NCBI GenBank assembly: GCA_022798035.1
Contig: JAAWLS010000018.1
Coordinates: 1 to 15,214, forward strand
DNA from: Lachnospiraceae bacterium
GTDB taxonomy: Bacteria > Bacillota > Clostridia > Lachnospirales > Lachnospiraceae
Reading direction: 5' to 3'
DNA: 15,214 nt
Of the stretch, positions 6,487 through 13,605 are shown piece after piece (within the stretch, counting starts at the first letter, position 1; each line of letters starts with the position of its first letter). Both the position numbers and the translations under genes were made by a program. The notes below the pieces were generated by a model that was not told the origin of the DNA, made no database searches, and saw only the letters and a program-made list of their open reading frames with translations.

Positions 6487-9032
6487 CGTATGCACTCCTG
6501 TTCCTCTATCCACTCCAGAAGATATTTCTCCGCCTGCTCGTACTCAAACTCATTTACAAAGGCTTGTACCTGCCTCGGCATTTCCACAGGCTCCATCTCT
6601 AACAGTTTTTCCGCCTGCTCCAGCGCTTCGCTCATCTCATAATTTCTCACATATTCCAAGAGTGTGCGGCATTCTCCCAGATAATCTTCTGAAAACTTTC
6701 TGCCCCCGGCTGACTTCAAAGAATTTCTCTGGGCATCCTTGCTTTCTTCTTCCCAGGTTTTCAGCATTTTCTCTGCTTCTCTCAGAACACATTGGTACGT
6801 CTGGAAAAATTCCTCTTGCCCCTTCATCACATCTTCTCTGTGATTCTCCTTTGCGGCCAGTTCCTGCTGTTTTGCCTTTTCTGACAGGAAAACTGCCCCA
6901 ATTGTCATGGAGGTGCTTTTAATGGCATGAACCGCAATTCCATAATTTTTCCAGTCTTCCCTATCCAGTAAATCCGGTATCTCCTGACAATATTTTTTTC
7001 CTTGCTGGCAATAAGCCTGCAGGACTTCCCGATACATTTTTTCATCTTCTCCGCAGTAGGCCATCCCTACTTTTTGTTCTATCCATTCTTTTTTCTCCGG
7101 TGTTTCCTGCCTGTTCTCTGTCACGGCAAAGCTCCGCTCCACAATCTCCTGCGGGATTTCTACCGTAAACAGCGAGCCTTTCCCTTCCAGACTCCATACC
7201 TTTATGCGGCCCTGCATTTTCTCCACCAACTGTTTTACCATATGCAGGTCCAGCCCTGTTCTTTCTCCCTCCTGCGTATGTTCCTCTCTCCACTTTGAAG
7301 TGATGTCAAAAATATCTGTCAGCTTTTCTTTTTCCATTCCGCTTCCAGTGTCTGCCACAGACAGCTGCAGAACAAATTCTCCTCTGTCGCTCTGCCTGCC
7401 TTGAACGCTGAAAGTAATGGCTCCTTCCTGCGTATATTTTACGCTGTTGGAAAAGAGGCTGATTAGAATTTTACGAATCCGGGACTCATCTCCCTTTAAA
7501 ATCTCCGGAAGGCTGTCTCCTATATTCAGTCTGATTTCTAAATTCTTTTCCTGCGCCCTTCCTTTTAAGAGGTGAACGGCATCTTCCACGAAGTCATTTA
7601 AAACATATTCATCCAGGACAAGCTCCAGATTTCCCACATCCATACTGGAAAAATCCATCATATCTGACGTGAGCCCCTTCAACATTTTTCCAGCGCTTTG
7701 AATATTGCGGGCATATTCTCCCATAAGCGTCCCCCGGCTCTCTTTCAGAATTCTTTCATTCGCCTTAATCACCGTATCAATGGCGCTCTGCATCTCCCGG
7801 GACATATTCAGCAAGAATTTGCCTTTTAATTCATTGGCAAAAATCGCCTTCTGCTTCTCTCCCTCCAGCAAAAAAACACGCTGCCCTGTCTCAACGATGG
7901 AAAGCATCAGATGAAACAGCGAACCACCGCAGAGTATAATGCCATTCAGCGTAAATTTCTGCTGATAAGCCAGCACTATCTCCAAAATTCCTCCAACAGA
8001 AACTCCCAGAAATCCAATGGCGGACAGCCTGTACTCCCTGATATTTCCTCTGTAAGTATCCATGCCCATGGTAATCCACACAATCAGTATGGCAAAGACA
8101 ATAATCGCCATGGTATACATGGAGGTTTCTGAAAAGTCCTTCCAGTTTATCAGCTGCAGAGCCGTACACACCACCAGATTCAAGGCAACCGCAATCCCGG
8201 CCGCCAGATAGCATTTCTGATAGCGGTGCTTCTGTACACTGTTAAAATAGATGAGAAACGGCATTGGCATCAGCATAATGGAAAAAAATGCCATCCCGGA
8301 AGCCACCGAAACGTTAGGAAGCAAAAACTGACGCAGCCTGGAAGCCATCATCATACAGACGGTCGAGAGAAAAATTCCCCATGCCAGATAATCCAATTGA
8401 ATCATTTTGCTGTAATAATGGCGCAGAATCACGCTGAATACAATTGTGATGATGCACAGAATTCCCGTAAAAGCTGCAAATCCCAGCTCTATTCCATGTT
8501 TGCTCAACAGCTCCAGGAAAATCCCTGTTCTATCTCCCAGATAAATCGTATCCATTCTGCCGTTGTAGGCGGAATCGCTGATTGTCACAATCTGAATTCT
8601 CTTCCCGGCATCTTCCTGTTTTAATTCCTGAAAAATGTAGGCTCCCGCACTGTTCTTTCCAAAAAGTCTCGTATGCTCTGTGGTATATTTTTGACGCAGT
8701 TCCCCATCTATGTAAATTTCCATATCCTGGCGGGAACTCTGCAGGCACATCCACATCTTATCCTCCAGGTTCTCCGGCAGTGACGTCTCAATGCATACGG
8801 AATCCAAACTGTCTGTCTCACAAATACCAGGTACTTCGACGGAAACATAACTTCCATCCGGCATTTTTTGCTTCCACTCTGCCTCAAATACTTTACACGC
8901 TCCGGCATTTATTTTATTTTCCTCCGGAAGGAACAATTCCCCCAGCACAAAATACAAAAGCATACCTAACAGCAGCAGCCCAAACATCCACTGCAGACTG
9001 CGCACCAAATTCCTATTGTTTTTCACAATCAT
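6483..9032 (-). CDS. 7TMR-DISM-like membrane kinase homologue without catalytic His, with C-terminal HPt domain
   Basis: 849 residues. A signal-anchor helix (~12-32) is followed by an outside beta-rich domain (~40-178) resembling those in front of 7TM signalling kinases (EIYIDGE, FGKNSAGAYIF, IYLGD), then seven or eight membrane helices (~182-385). The HisKA-like region reads LLNMSREMQSAID: Arg412 (CGG, 7799-7797) stands where His is required. The ATPase domain keeps the N-box Asn529 and DTGSGM (561-566), but the usual GTGLGL is RTGLDL (591-596). So autophosphorylation is not expected. An HPt domain (~650-760) keeps its active histidine, His702 in VHAIKSTSMTIGA. No receiver is present. The ~90-residue acidic C-terminal tail is unassigned. 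Start: ATG at 9032 directly abuts the GGGGG at 9038-9034, whereas GTG at 9026 lies a proper seven bases after it; I suspect GTG is used, removing two residues. First gene of the operon. Confidence 0.9.
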   Translation of the reverse strand: MIVKNNRNLVRSLQWMFGLLLLGMLLYFVLGELFLPEENKINAGACKVFEAEWKQKMPDGSYVSVEVPGICETDSLDSVCIETSLPENLEDKMWMCLQSSRQDMEIYIDGELRQKYTTEHTRLFGKNSAGAYIFQELKQEDAGKRIQIVTISDSAYNGRMDTIYLGDRTGIFLELLSKHGIELGFAAFTGILCIITIVFSVILRHYYSKMIQLDYLAWGIFLSTVCMMMASRLRQFLLPNVSVASGMAFFSIMLMPMPFLIYFNSVQKHRYQKCYLAAGIAVALNLVVCTALQLINWKDFSETSMYTMAIIVFAILIVWITMGMDTYRGNIREYRLSAIGFLGVSVGGILEIVLAYQQKFTLNGIILCGGSLFHLMLSIVETGQRVFLLEGEKQKAIFANELKGKFLLNMSREMQSAIDTVIKANERILKESRGTLMGEYARNIQSAGKMLKGLTSDMMDFSSMDVGNLELVLDEYVLNDFVEDAVHLLKGRAQEKNLEIRLNIGDSLPEILKGDESRIRKILISLFSNSVKYTQEGAITFSVQGRQSDRGEFVLQLSVADTGSGMEKEKLTDIFDITSKWREEHTQEGERTGLDLHMVKQLVEKMQGRIKVWSLEGKGSLFTVEIPQEIVERSFAVTENRQETPEKKEWIEQKVGMAYCGEDEKMYREVLQAYCQQGKKYCQEIPDLLDREDWKNYGIAVHAIKSTSMTIGAVFLSEKAKQQELAAKENHREDVMKGQEEFFQTYQCVLREAEKMLKTWEEESKDAQRNSLKSAGGRKFSEDYLGECRTLLEYVRNYEMSEALEQAEKLLEMEPVEMPRQVQAFVNEFEYEQAEKYLLEWIEEQECIR

Positions 9033-9230
9033 TCCCCCAAGAATACCAACAGTTTATCCCACACCGTTTTGGAAAACATTTTCACTACTTCCCGCCGCAA
9101 AGCGGCCGACTTTGCCCATGTATTGGTGTTCCCTCAGCCGGAATGAGCCGTATACACATGATTTCCCCGATTCACTCCGTTTTGCTGAACTGTTACGTTT
9201 TAATAGATACATTTTAACAAATCCATTAAC
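9033..9230 (-). other. Leader/promoter region of the signalling operon with possible RNA structure
   Basis: About 200 gene-free bases between the upstream terminator and the HPt gene. On the minus strand a TGTTAAAAT (9219-9211) could be an extended -10, though no good -35 lies 17 bases before it. Downstream, a CATGTGTAT stretch can pair with ATACATG around an inner CTCA/TGAG hairpin, followed by a GC-rich hairpin GCCGC-TTT-GCGGC near 9095-9109. This much G+C and pairing in a leader suggests a structured RNA or a small dispersed repeat, but it fits no riboswitch class that I can confirm. Confidence 0.35.
9034..9038 (-). promoter_or_regulatory. Ribosome site that favours a GTG start
   Basis: The only Shine-Dalgarno-like run ahead of the HPt kinase-like gene is TTGGGGG. 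It leaves one base before the ATG at 9032-9030 but seven before the in-frame GTG at 9026-9024, so the GTG is the better start. Confidence 0.55.
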
Positions 9231-9282
9231 AAAAAGAAACCGCTGTCAAAATATTTCCTGCATAATATTTCACAACGGTCTC
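9231..9282 (-). terminator. Intrinsic terminator of the trpB-to-GH112 operon
   Basis: On the minus strand, GAGACCGTTGT (9282-9272) pairs with ACAGCGGTTTC (through 9236) allowing two G-U pairs; the stem continues through AAA/TTT and ATTT-type pairs to a loop of about eight bases. The stem is followed at once by TTTTT (9235-9231) and GTT. It lies about 50 bases after the GH112 stop, the expected place. Confidence 0.75.
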
Positions 9283-9334
9283 CCTTTATTCTCTATATCG
9301 GCCAGAGTGCAGCGCACTTTTTGGCACTCTAATC

Positions 9335-11491
9335 CTATATCTGATACCAGATAATTTCATTTTCTTTTAATTTTAAGGAAAAATTCTCTCCATTTCCTTT
9401 GTATACAATAGTCTCTTGTGGCTCGTAAGTATTGTTGACTACACAGAATTTTTCATTTTCCGGATAGGCATGAACCTCCACATTATAGTTGCTGCTGAAC
9501 CATCTCTCAAGGTCATCCTCTCCATGGGAACTCCAGAGGATGGAGCGGTACAAAAGACGGCTGTTTTCAAAACTATAAGGCAGTCCGCTGATATACACTG
9601 CACGCCCCTTTCCAAACTCATTGACTGCAAGCTGAACTTCTCGTTCCTGCTCTACCAGAACCTTGGCGCCTTCCAGCGCATAAATATTTTTCTGCCCTTC
9701 CCCGAAGTCAATCTCTCCTTGACGGTCCTCCAGAATAAAGTGGCTGTGGCTCTCCCAGTTGTATTTGTCATAGCCTAACGTAAAGCCTGTTTCCTTTTCC
9801 ACGCCAAATACGTTTGCCAGCTGGAAAAACCGTCCGTTCGCCTGATGTCCGCTGGGCTCTCCCACACCGATAATGCCGCCGCCTTCATACACAAACTTCT
9901 TGACTGCGGCTATCACAGATTCCTCACACCACCATTCTCCACCGGTATGAGCTGTATCTGCATCTCCTACATTAATCAGCACATCAATGTCATTCAGCAC
10001 TCTGGCATCTCTCTTAATATCCTCAAAGCTGATAAATGTTACATCAAAGGGAGCTCCGGACAAAGCCTCAATAATTCCAGCGTACGAATAATTCTGTTTT
10101 TGATACAGAGCATGGTGCACCATGTGGCAGCCCCAGGCGCGCATTTTACCCCAGCAGTTTAACACGGCCACTTTTTTCACACAGTAGGGCACACATCCTT
10201 TGACGTTCTCATAGAGTACCCGGAATTCCTGGCACACGCTTTCCACATATGTCACAAATTCCGGAAAATCCAGCGCAAGTTTCAGGTAGCCGCCGTAACC
10301 AATCCGGTCAATAGGCTTTCTCAGAATGGCCCTTCTGGCTGTCACCCAGTTAATTTTTGCCTCCTTTACAGGGTCTCCTCCCTCACAGAATGTATCTGGA
10401 AAGAAATAGGGAAGCAGCCGTCCCTCTGTGTATGACACCCCTTCAATATCGCTGATAAGCCGCAGAGTGGAGCCGTTTCCCACGCTGCCCACCACAGCGT
10501 CCAGGCCAATAGATGCAAATTCTTCCATAAAAGGCTCGGTGCCAATCCAGTGGTCTCCCAGAAACATCATGGCCTCTTTGCCGCACTCATGGGTAATATC
10601 CACCATCTCTTTTGCAATTCTTGCCACTTCTCTCCGCTGAAACGCCTGGAAATCTGAAAATTCTTTGGAAGGAATGCGGTACTGTCCGTTATAATATCCC
10701 TGGTCTATGATATACTCCGGACGGAATGGATAGCCGGCTTCCTTCTCAAACTCTTCTAAAATATAGGGGCTTACAGAGGCAGAATATCCATACCAGTCCA
10801 CATATTTTTCCCTTGCCAGTTCATCAAAAATTAACGTAAACTGATGAAAAAACGTAGTGAACCTCAGCACGTTCACATAGGGATGCTCTGCCATAAATTT
10901 TCTCAAACGTTCCATTGTGTACGCATGAGTTTTGGGCTGGCGTACGTCAAAAGTAATCTGATGCTCCACATCCTGCCACTCGTTAGTCACTGCGTTGTAC
11001 ATGTGCACTGGGTCCCAGATAATATAGGCCAGAAAACTCACCGTATAATCATGGAAAGGAATCGTCTGTATCTTTACCTCTCCCTTTTCTTCCTCATAGC
11101 TCCACTGGCTGACAGGAACCACCTGCCCTGTCGTTCTGTCTATCACTTCCCACCAGCGTGTAATATCGTCTCTGCTGTTGGGCTTTAGCATATCCGGATA
11201 AAGGCCTTTCATCAGGTGAATGCTCAGACTGTCCTCCACCGCCGTATAGAAAGGCGTCATAACATACATCTGCTGCACTTCTTCCGGATGAGCTTTGGCC
11301 CAGTCATTATCTTTTCTCGTGGTATAATAAGTGGAATAGATTTTCGCATCCACATCCTGCAGTTCTTTGGGAAAATCTGTTCCGTCACAGTCCCGGACTG
11401 CATCTGCCCCCCATTGTTTCATCAATTCCAGTGTCTGAGGAATCACATCCAAATCCGTGGGAATTGTAACTCTGCCTTTTTCTGTACTCAT
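9335..11491 (-). CDS. GH112 1,3-beta-galactosyl-N-acetylhexosamine phosphorylase (galacto-N-biose/lacto-N-biose phosphorylase)
   Basis: 718 residues, close to the ~750 of the Bifidobacterium enzyme. It splits Gal-beta-1,3-HexNAc (mucin core or milk-oligosaccharide disaccharides) with phosphate to galactose 1-phosphate plus N-acetylhexosamine in the cytoplasm. Landmarks run along the family: GADAVRDCDGTDF (28-40), YWEV-type WWEVIDRTTG (113-122), DYTVSFLAYIIWDPV (148-162), VLRFTTFFHQFT (208-219), and MFLGDHWIGTEPF, whose Asp313 equals the catalytic Asp313 of the Bifidobacterium longum enzyme, then YTEGRLLPYFFPDTF and IGYGGYL. The C-terminal glutamine-amidotransferase-like and beta domains are present (GVGEPSG, YISGLPYS). 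No signal peptide. AAGGAG lies eight bases before ATG. Last gene of its operon, 22 bases after the macrodomain gene. No transporter, NahK, GalT or GalE gene is nearby, unlike the classic lacto-N-biose cluster. Galactosyl-rhamnose phosphorylases share the family, so exact substrate is not settled. Confidence 0.93.
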   Translation of the reverse strand: MSTEKGRVTIPTDLDVIPQTLELMKQWGADAVRDCDGTDFPKELQDVDAKIYSTYYTTRKDNDWAKAHPEEVQQMYVMTPFYTAVEDSLSIHLMKGLYPDMLKPNSRDDITRWWEVIDRTTGQVVPVSQWSYEEEKGEVKIQTIPFHDYTVSFLAYIIWDPVHMYNAVTNEWQDVEHQITFDVRQPKTHAYTMERLRKFMAEHPYVNVLRFTTFFHQFTLIFDELAREKYVDWYGYSASVSPYILEEFEKEAGYPFRPEYIIDQGYYNGQYRIPSKEFSDFQAFQRREVARIAKEMVDITHECGKEAMMFLGDHWIGTEPFMEEFASIGLDAVVGSVGNGSTLRLISDIEGVSYTEGRLLPYFFPDTFCEGGDPVKEAKINWVTARRAILRKPIDRIGYGGYLKLALDFPEFVTYVESVCQEFRVLYENVKGCVPYCVKKVAVLNCWGKMRAWGCHMVHHALYQKQNYSYAGIIEALSGAPFDVTFISFEDIKRDARVLNDIDVLINVGDADTAHTGGEWWCEESVIAAVKKFVYEGGGIIGVGEPSGHQANGRFFQLANVFGVEKETGFTLGYDKYNWESHSHFILEDRQGEIDFGEGQKNIYALEGAKVLVEQEREVQLAVNEFGKGRAVYISGLPYSFENSRLLYRSILWSSHGEDDLERWFSSNYNVEVHAYPENEKFCVVNNTYEPQETIVYKGNGENFSLKLKENEIIWYQI

Positions 11492-11513
11492 GCACTTTCT
11501 CCTTTATTTCAAA

Positions 11514-12293
11514 TTATCCTAAAATTTCCTGGTAAATCTCATAATCTTCTTCCTGAAATACGTTGAATATTACCCGTTCTATCTGTGTAGCACCAACAAG
11601 AAATTCCTGTACTGTTTTTACTGCAATCTCTGCTGCCCTTCTATGGGGAAAATGAAATTCTCCCGTAGAGATACAGCAAAACGCCACACTTTTTAACTTA
11701 TTTTCCTCTGCCAGTTTCAGACAAGCCCTGTAGCAGTCTGCCAGCTGTTCACAGTGGGTTTCTTTCAGAGGTCCTGATACAATCGGCCCTACCGTATGGA
11801 TGATATACCTGCAGGGCAGATTATAAGACGGTGTAATCTTAGCCCCTCCGGCAGGTTCTTCATGTCCCTGTTTCACCATAATATCGTCACAGGCTAAGCG
11901 AAGCTGAATTCCGCTTGCACTGTGGATGGCATTGTCGATACAGGAGTGGCATGGCACAAAACATCCTCTGAGAGAACTGTTGGCCGCATTCACAATAGCG
12001 TCTGTTTTTAAGAGCGTGATATCTCCTTTCCAAAGTACGAGACGGCTGTCTGCCGCAGAGGGCGTCAAAGTCTCTCCATCTACAATCCCCTTCTCTTTCA
12101 CTTCTTCCTGCAGATATTCGTCCTGAATTTTTAAAAATGCATCCTGAATAGGCTTGGGTTCACGAATATTCATAAGCGTTCTCAAAAGCCGTTTCCGCTT
12201 TCCCAAATCCTCCGGTATTTTCATTCCCCTGTATGGGGATGACTCTGACAGCAATTCCTCAATCAAAAATACTAGTTTTTCATTATGCGTCAT
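11514..12293 (-). CDS. Zinc-type macrodomain protein, probable protein-ADP-ribose hydrolase
   Basis: 259 residues: a helical N-terminal extension (~1-80) and a macrodomain (~84-258). The ADP-ribose loops are visible: WKGDITLLKTDAIVNAANSSL (88-108) and STGEFHFPHRRAA (209-221), plus GGAKITPSYNLP. The stretch GCFVPCHSCIDNAIH (110-124) carries Cys111, His116 and Cys118, the Cys-His-Cys ligands that mark the zinc-containing macrodomains known from Staphylococcus and Streptococcus. Those enzymes remove ADP-ribose placed on a lipoylated GcvH-like protein by SirTM and are encoded beside sirTM, gcvH-L and lplA2. None of those is present here, so the substrate is open. AGGAAGGA lies seven bases before the ATG. 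The upstream gene's stop is 12 bases away, and GH112 follows after 22 bases, so all are surely co-transcribed. Confidence 0.9.
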   Translation of the reverse strand: MTHNEKLVFLIEELLSESSPYRGMKIPEDLGKRKRLLRTLMNIREPKPIQDAFLKIQDEYLQEEVKEKGIVDGETLTPSAADSRLVLWKGDITLLKTDAIVNAANSSLRGCFVPCHSCIDNAIHSASGIQLRLACDDIMVKQGHEEPAGGAKITPSYNLPCRYIIHTVGPIVSGPLKETHCEQLADCYRACLKLAEENKLKSVAFCCISTGEFHFPHRRAAEIAVKTVQEFLVGATQIERVIFNVFQEEDYEIYQEILG

Positions 12294-12305
12294 ATATTAT
12301 CCTTC

Positions 12306-13583
12306 CTATGGCAAATCCAGTTTTCCTTTCACTGTTTTAAAATCAGATTTTTTCAATCTGGCCCCTGACTTTTCCTCAAAGTGGAAAATTTCCTCTATCC
12401 GTTCCTCAATCTCTTTGGGCAGGGCACCTTGCTGCATCAGCACGCCAAGCTGTTCCACCAGTTCGTCTGGCAGCTGTCCTAACTCTACTTCCCCCGTTTT
12501 CAGCGCATCTCCCAGGGTGTCCAGCATTTCTCTCAGCTCTTCCTCTTCTGTCATGGAAAAATGCCTGAAAAATTCATATTCCACTTCACTCAGAACTGGC
12601 AGTTCCTGTTCCATGCTGAGCTTTATCTTCAATTTATCGCAAAAAATTTTTACAAATGCATAGGTACGTGCATCTCGCACCCGTATCTCCATGGGGCAGA
12701 ATTCTTCCCGCAGAAAAGATTCAATCATCAGATTTAAAAGTTCTTCTGAATTCTCCTCATAGTGTATCACTGGAGAAATCGGCAGCATATATTTGCTCTC
12801 CGTCTCCGCCACCAGCAATACCAGTGGAAATACCGGCGCCTCATTTCGTTTATTCTGCACCGGCTCCGGAAACTGAACAATTCCGCATTCCCAAATTCCC
12901 ACTCTCTTTATTTTTTTCAGATTTGCAATTCCTATCTCATTGCATGTCTTTGGCTGAGGCCAGGAAACCGGCTTCACTTCCGGCAGTTCCGCTTTGCCCA
13001 AATGATATGTTTCTCCCTGACGTTCTAATAGGGGAATTTCTCTGGTATTATCACCGACTGCCAGAAGGTTCAACTCCTCTGGCTTCCGCTCCTCCAGAAG
13101 GCCGGCCATTGCGATGGCTGCCTTTAGAGCTTCGCAGAGTTCTTCCTGCTCCCGCTCCTCCTCAATATGCCAGGGATAGTAACCCGGCTGGTACCGCACA
13201 AATTGAGGATAAGCATTTTTCCCGGCAATTCTGATACCATGGGAACGGGCATATTCTTTTACCCCTGCCTTTTCCTCTTCTGACAATTCATCCTTCCCTA
13301 AAAATACACACTGCAGACAATTCTGCTGCAGAAACTGTTCCTGAAACGTAAAAGGATTCATGGCGGCCCAATCCGCCTTTGCCATCCTGCGAAAACTGTT
13401 TAATCCTTCCTCCCCTATATAGAGTCCAAGAGCGCAGTGGCCTCCTGCCATTCCCATAACGCTGATATATCCAATTCTGTCTTCCGGCAGCCTTACGGCG
13501 AACATTTCCGTATCGCTCAGTTTCTTCCATAACTTTGTCCTTTTATATTCAAATGCAAGTGTATACAATTTGTCTGAAATCAC
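12306..13583 (-). CDS. Uncharacterised 425-residue cytoplasmic protein (possibly DUF6930/DUF7309 type)
   Basis: I do not recognise a function. The start is GTG (13583), with GGCGG six bases ahead; no better ATG exists nearby. No signal peptide or membrane segment. The N-terminal third has a mixed alpha/beta look with YISVMGMAGGHCALGLYIGEEG (38-59). A central part has LKKIKRVGIWECGIVQFPEPV and a following VFPLVLLVAETESKYMLP strand region, which reminds me of DUF6930-type proteins found in many Firmicutes; that is recall, not a search. The last ~90 residues are acidic and helical (many EE/EL repeats), with a basic KKSDFKTVKGK tail. It sits between trpB (22 bases) and the macrodomain gene (12 bases), so it is an operon member. 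No catalytic motif is obvious. Confidence 0.75.
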   Translation of the reverse strand: MISDKLYTLAFEYKRTKLWKKLSDTEMFAVRLPEDRIGYISVMGMAGGHCALGLYIGEEGLNSFRRMAKADWAAMNPFTFQEQFLQQNCLQCVFLGKDELSEEEKAGVKEYARSHGIRIAGKNAYPQFVRYQPGYYPWHIEEEREQEELCEALKAAIAMAGLLEERKPEELNLLAVGDNTREIPLLERQGETYHLGKAELPEVKPVSWPQPKTCNEIGIANLKKIKRVGIWECGIVQFPEPVQNKRNEAPVFPLVLLVAETESKYMLPISPVIHYEENSEELLNLMIESFLREEFCPMEIRVRDARTYAFVKIFCDKLKIKLSMEQELPVLSEVEYEFFRHFSMTEEEELREMLDTLGDALKTGEVELGQLPDELVEQLGVLMQQGALPKEIEERIEEIFHFEEKSGARLKKSDFKTVKGKLDLP

Positions 13584-13605
13584 ATTTCACCGCCTTATCT
13601 CAATT

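Noticed and set aside
9090..9125. GGGCAAAG in the leader, similar to the GGGCAAACC of the GEMM-I cyclic-di-GMP riboswitch
   Set aside because: The second conserved part (GGGACGCAAAGC) and the tetraloop/receptor arrangement are missing; one short match is not enough despite the fitting downstream gene.
9244..9249. TTGACA on the minus strand, a perfect -35 hexamer ahead of the signalling operon
   Set aside because: It lies inside the right arm of the terminator stem 9231-9282, and no -10 hexamer follows at 15-18 bases (ATGGAT, AATGGA and TAATGG are the options).
9304..9330. AGAGTGC/GCACTCT hairpin directly after GH112 as the operon terminator
   Set aside because: No T-run follows on the minus strand; the stronger stem with TTTTT lies just downstream at 9231-9282.
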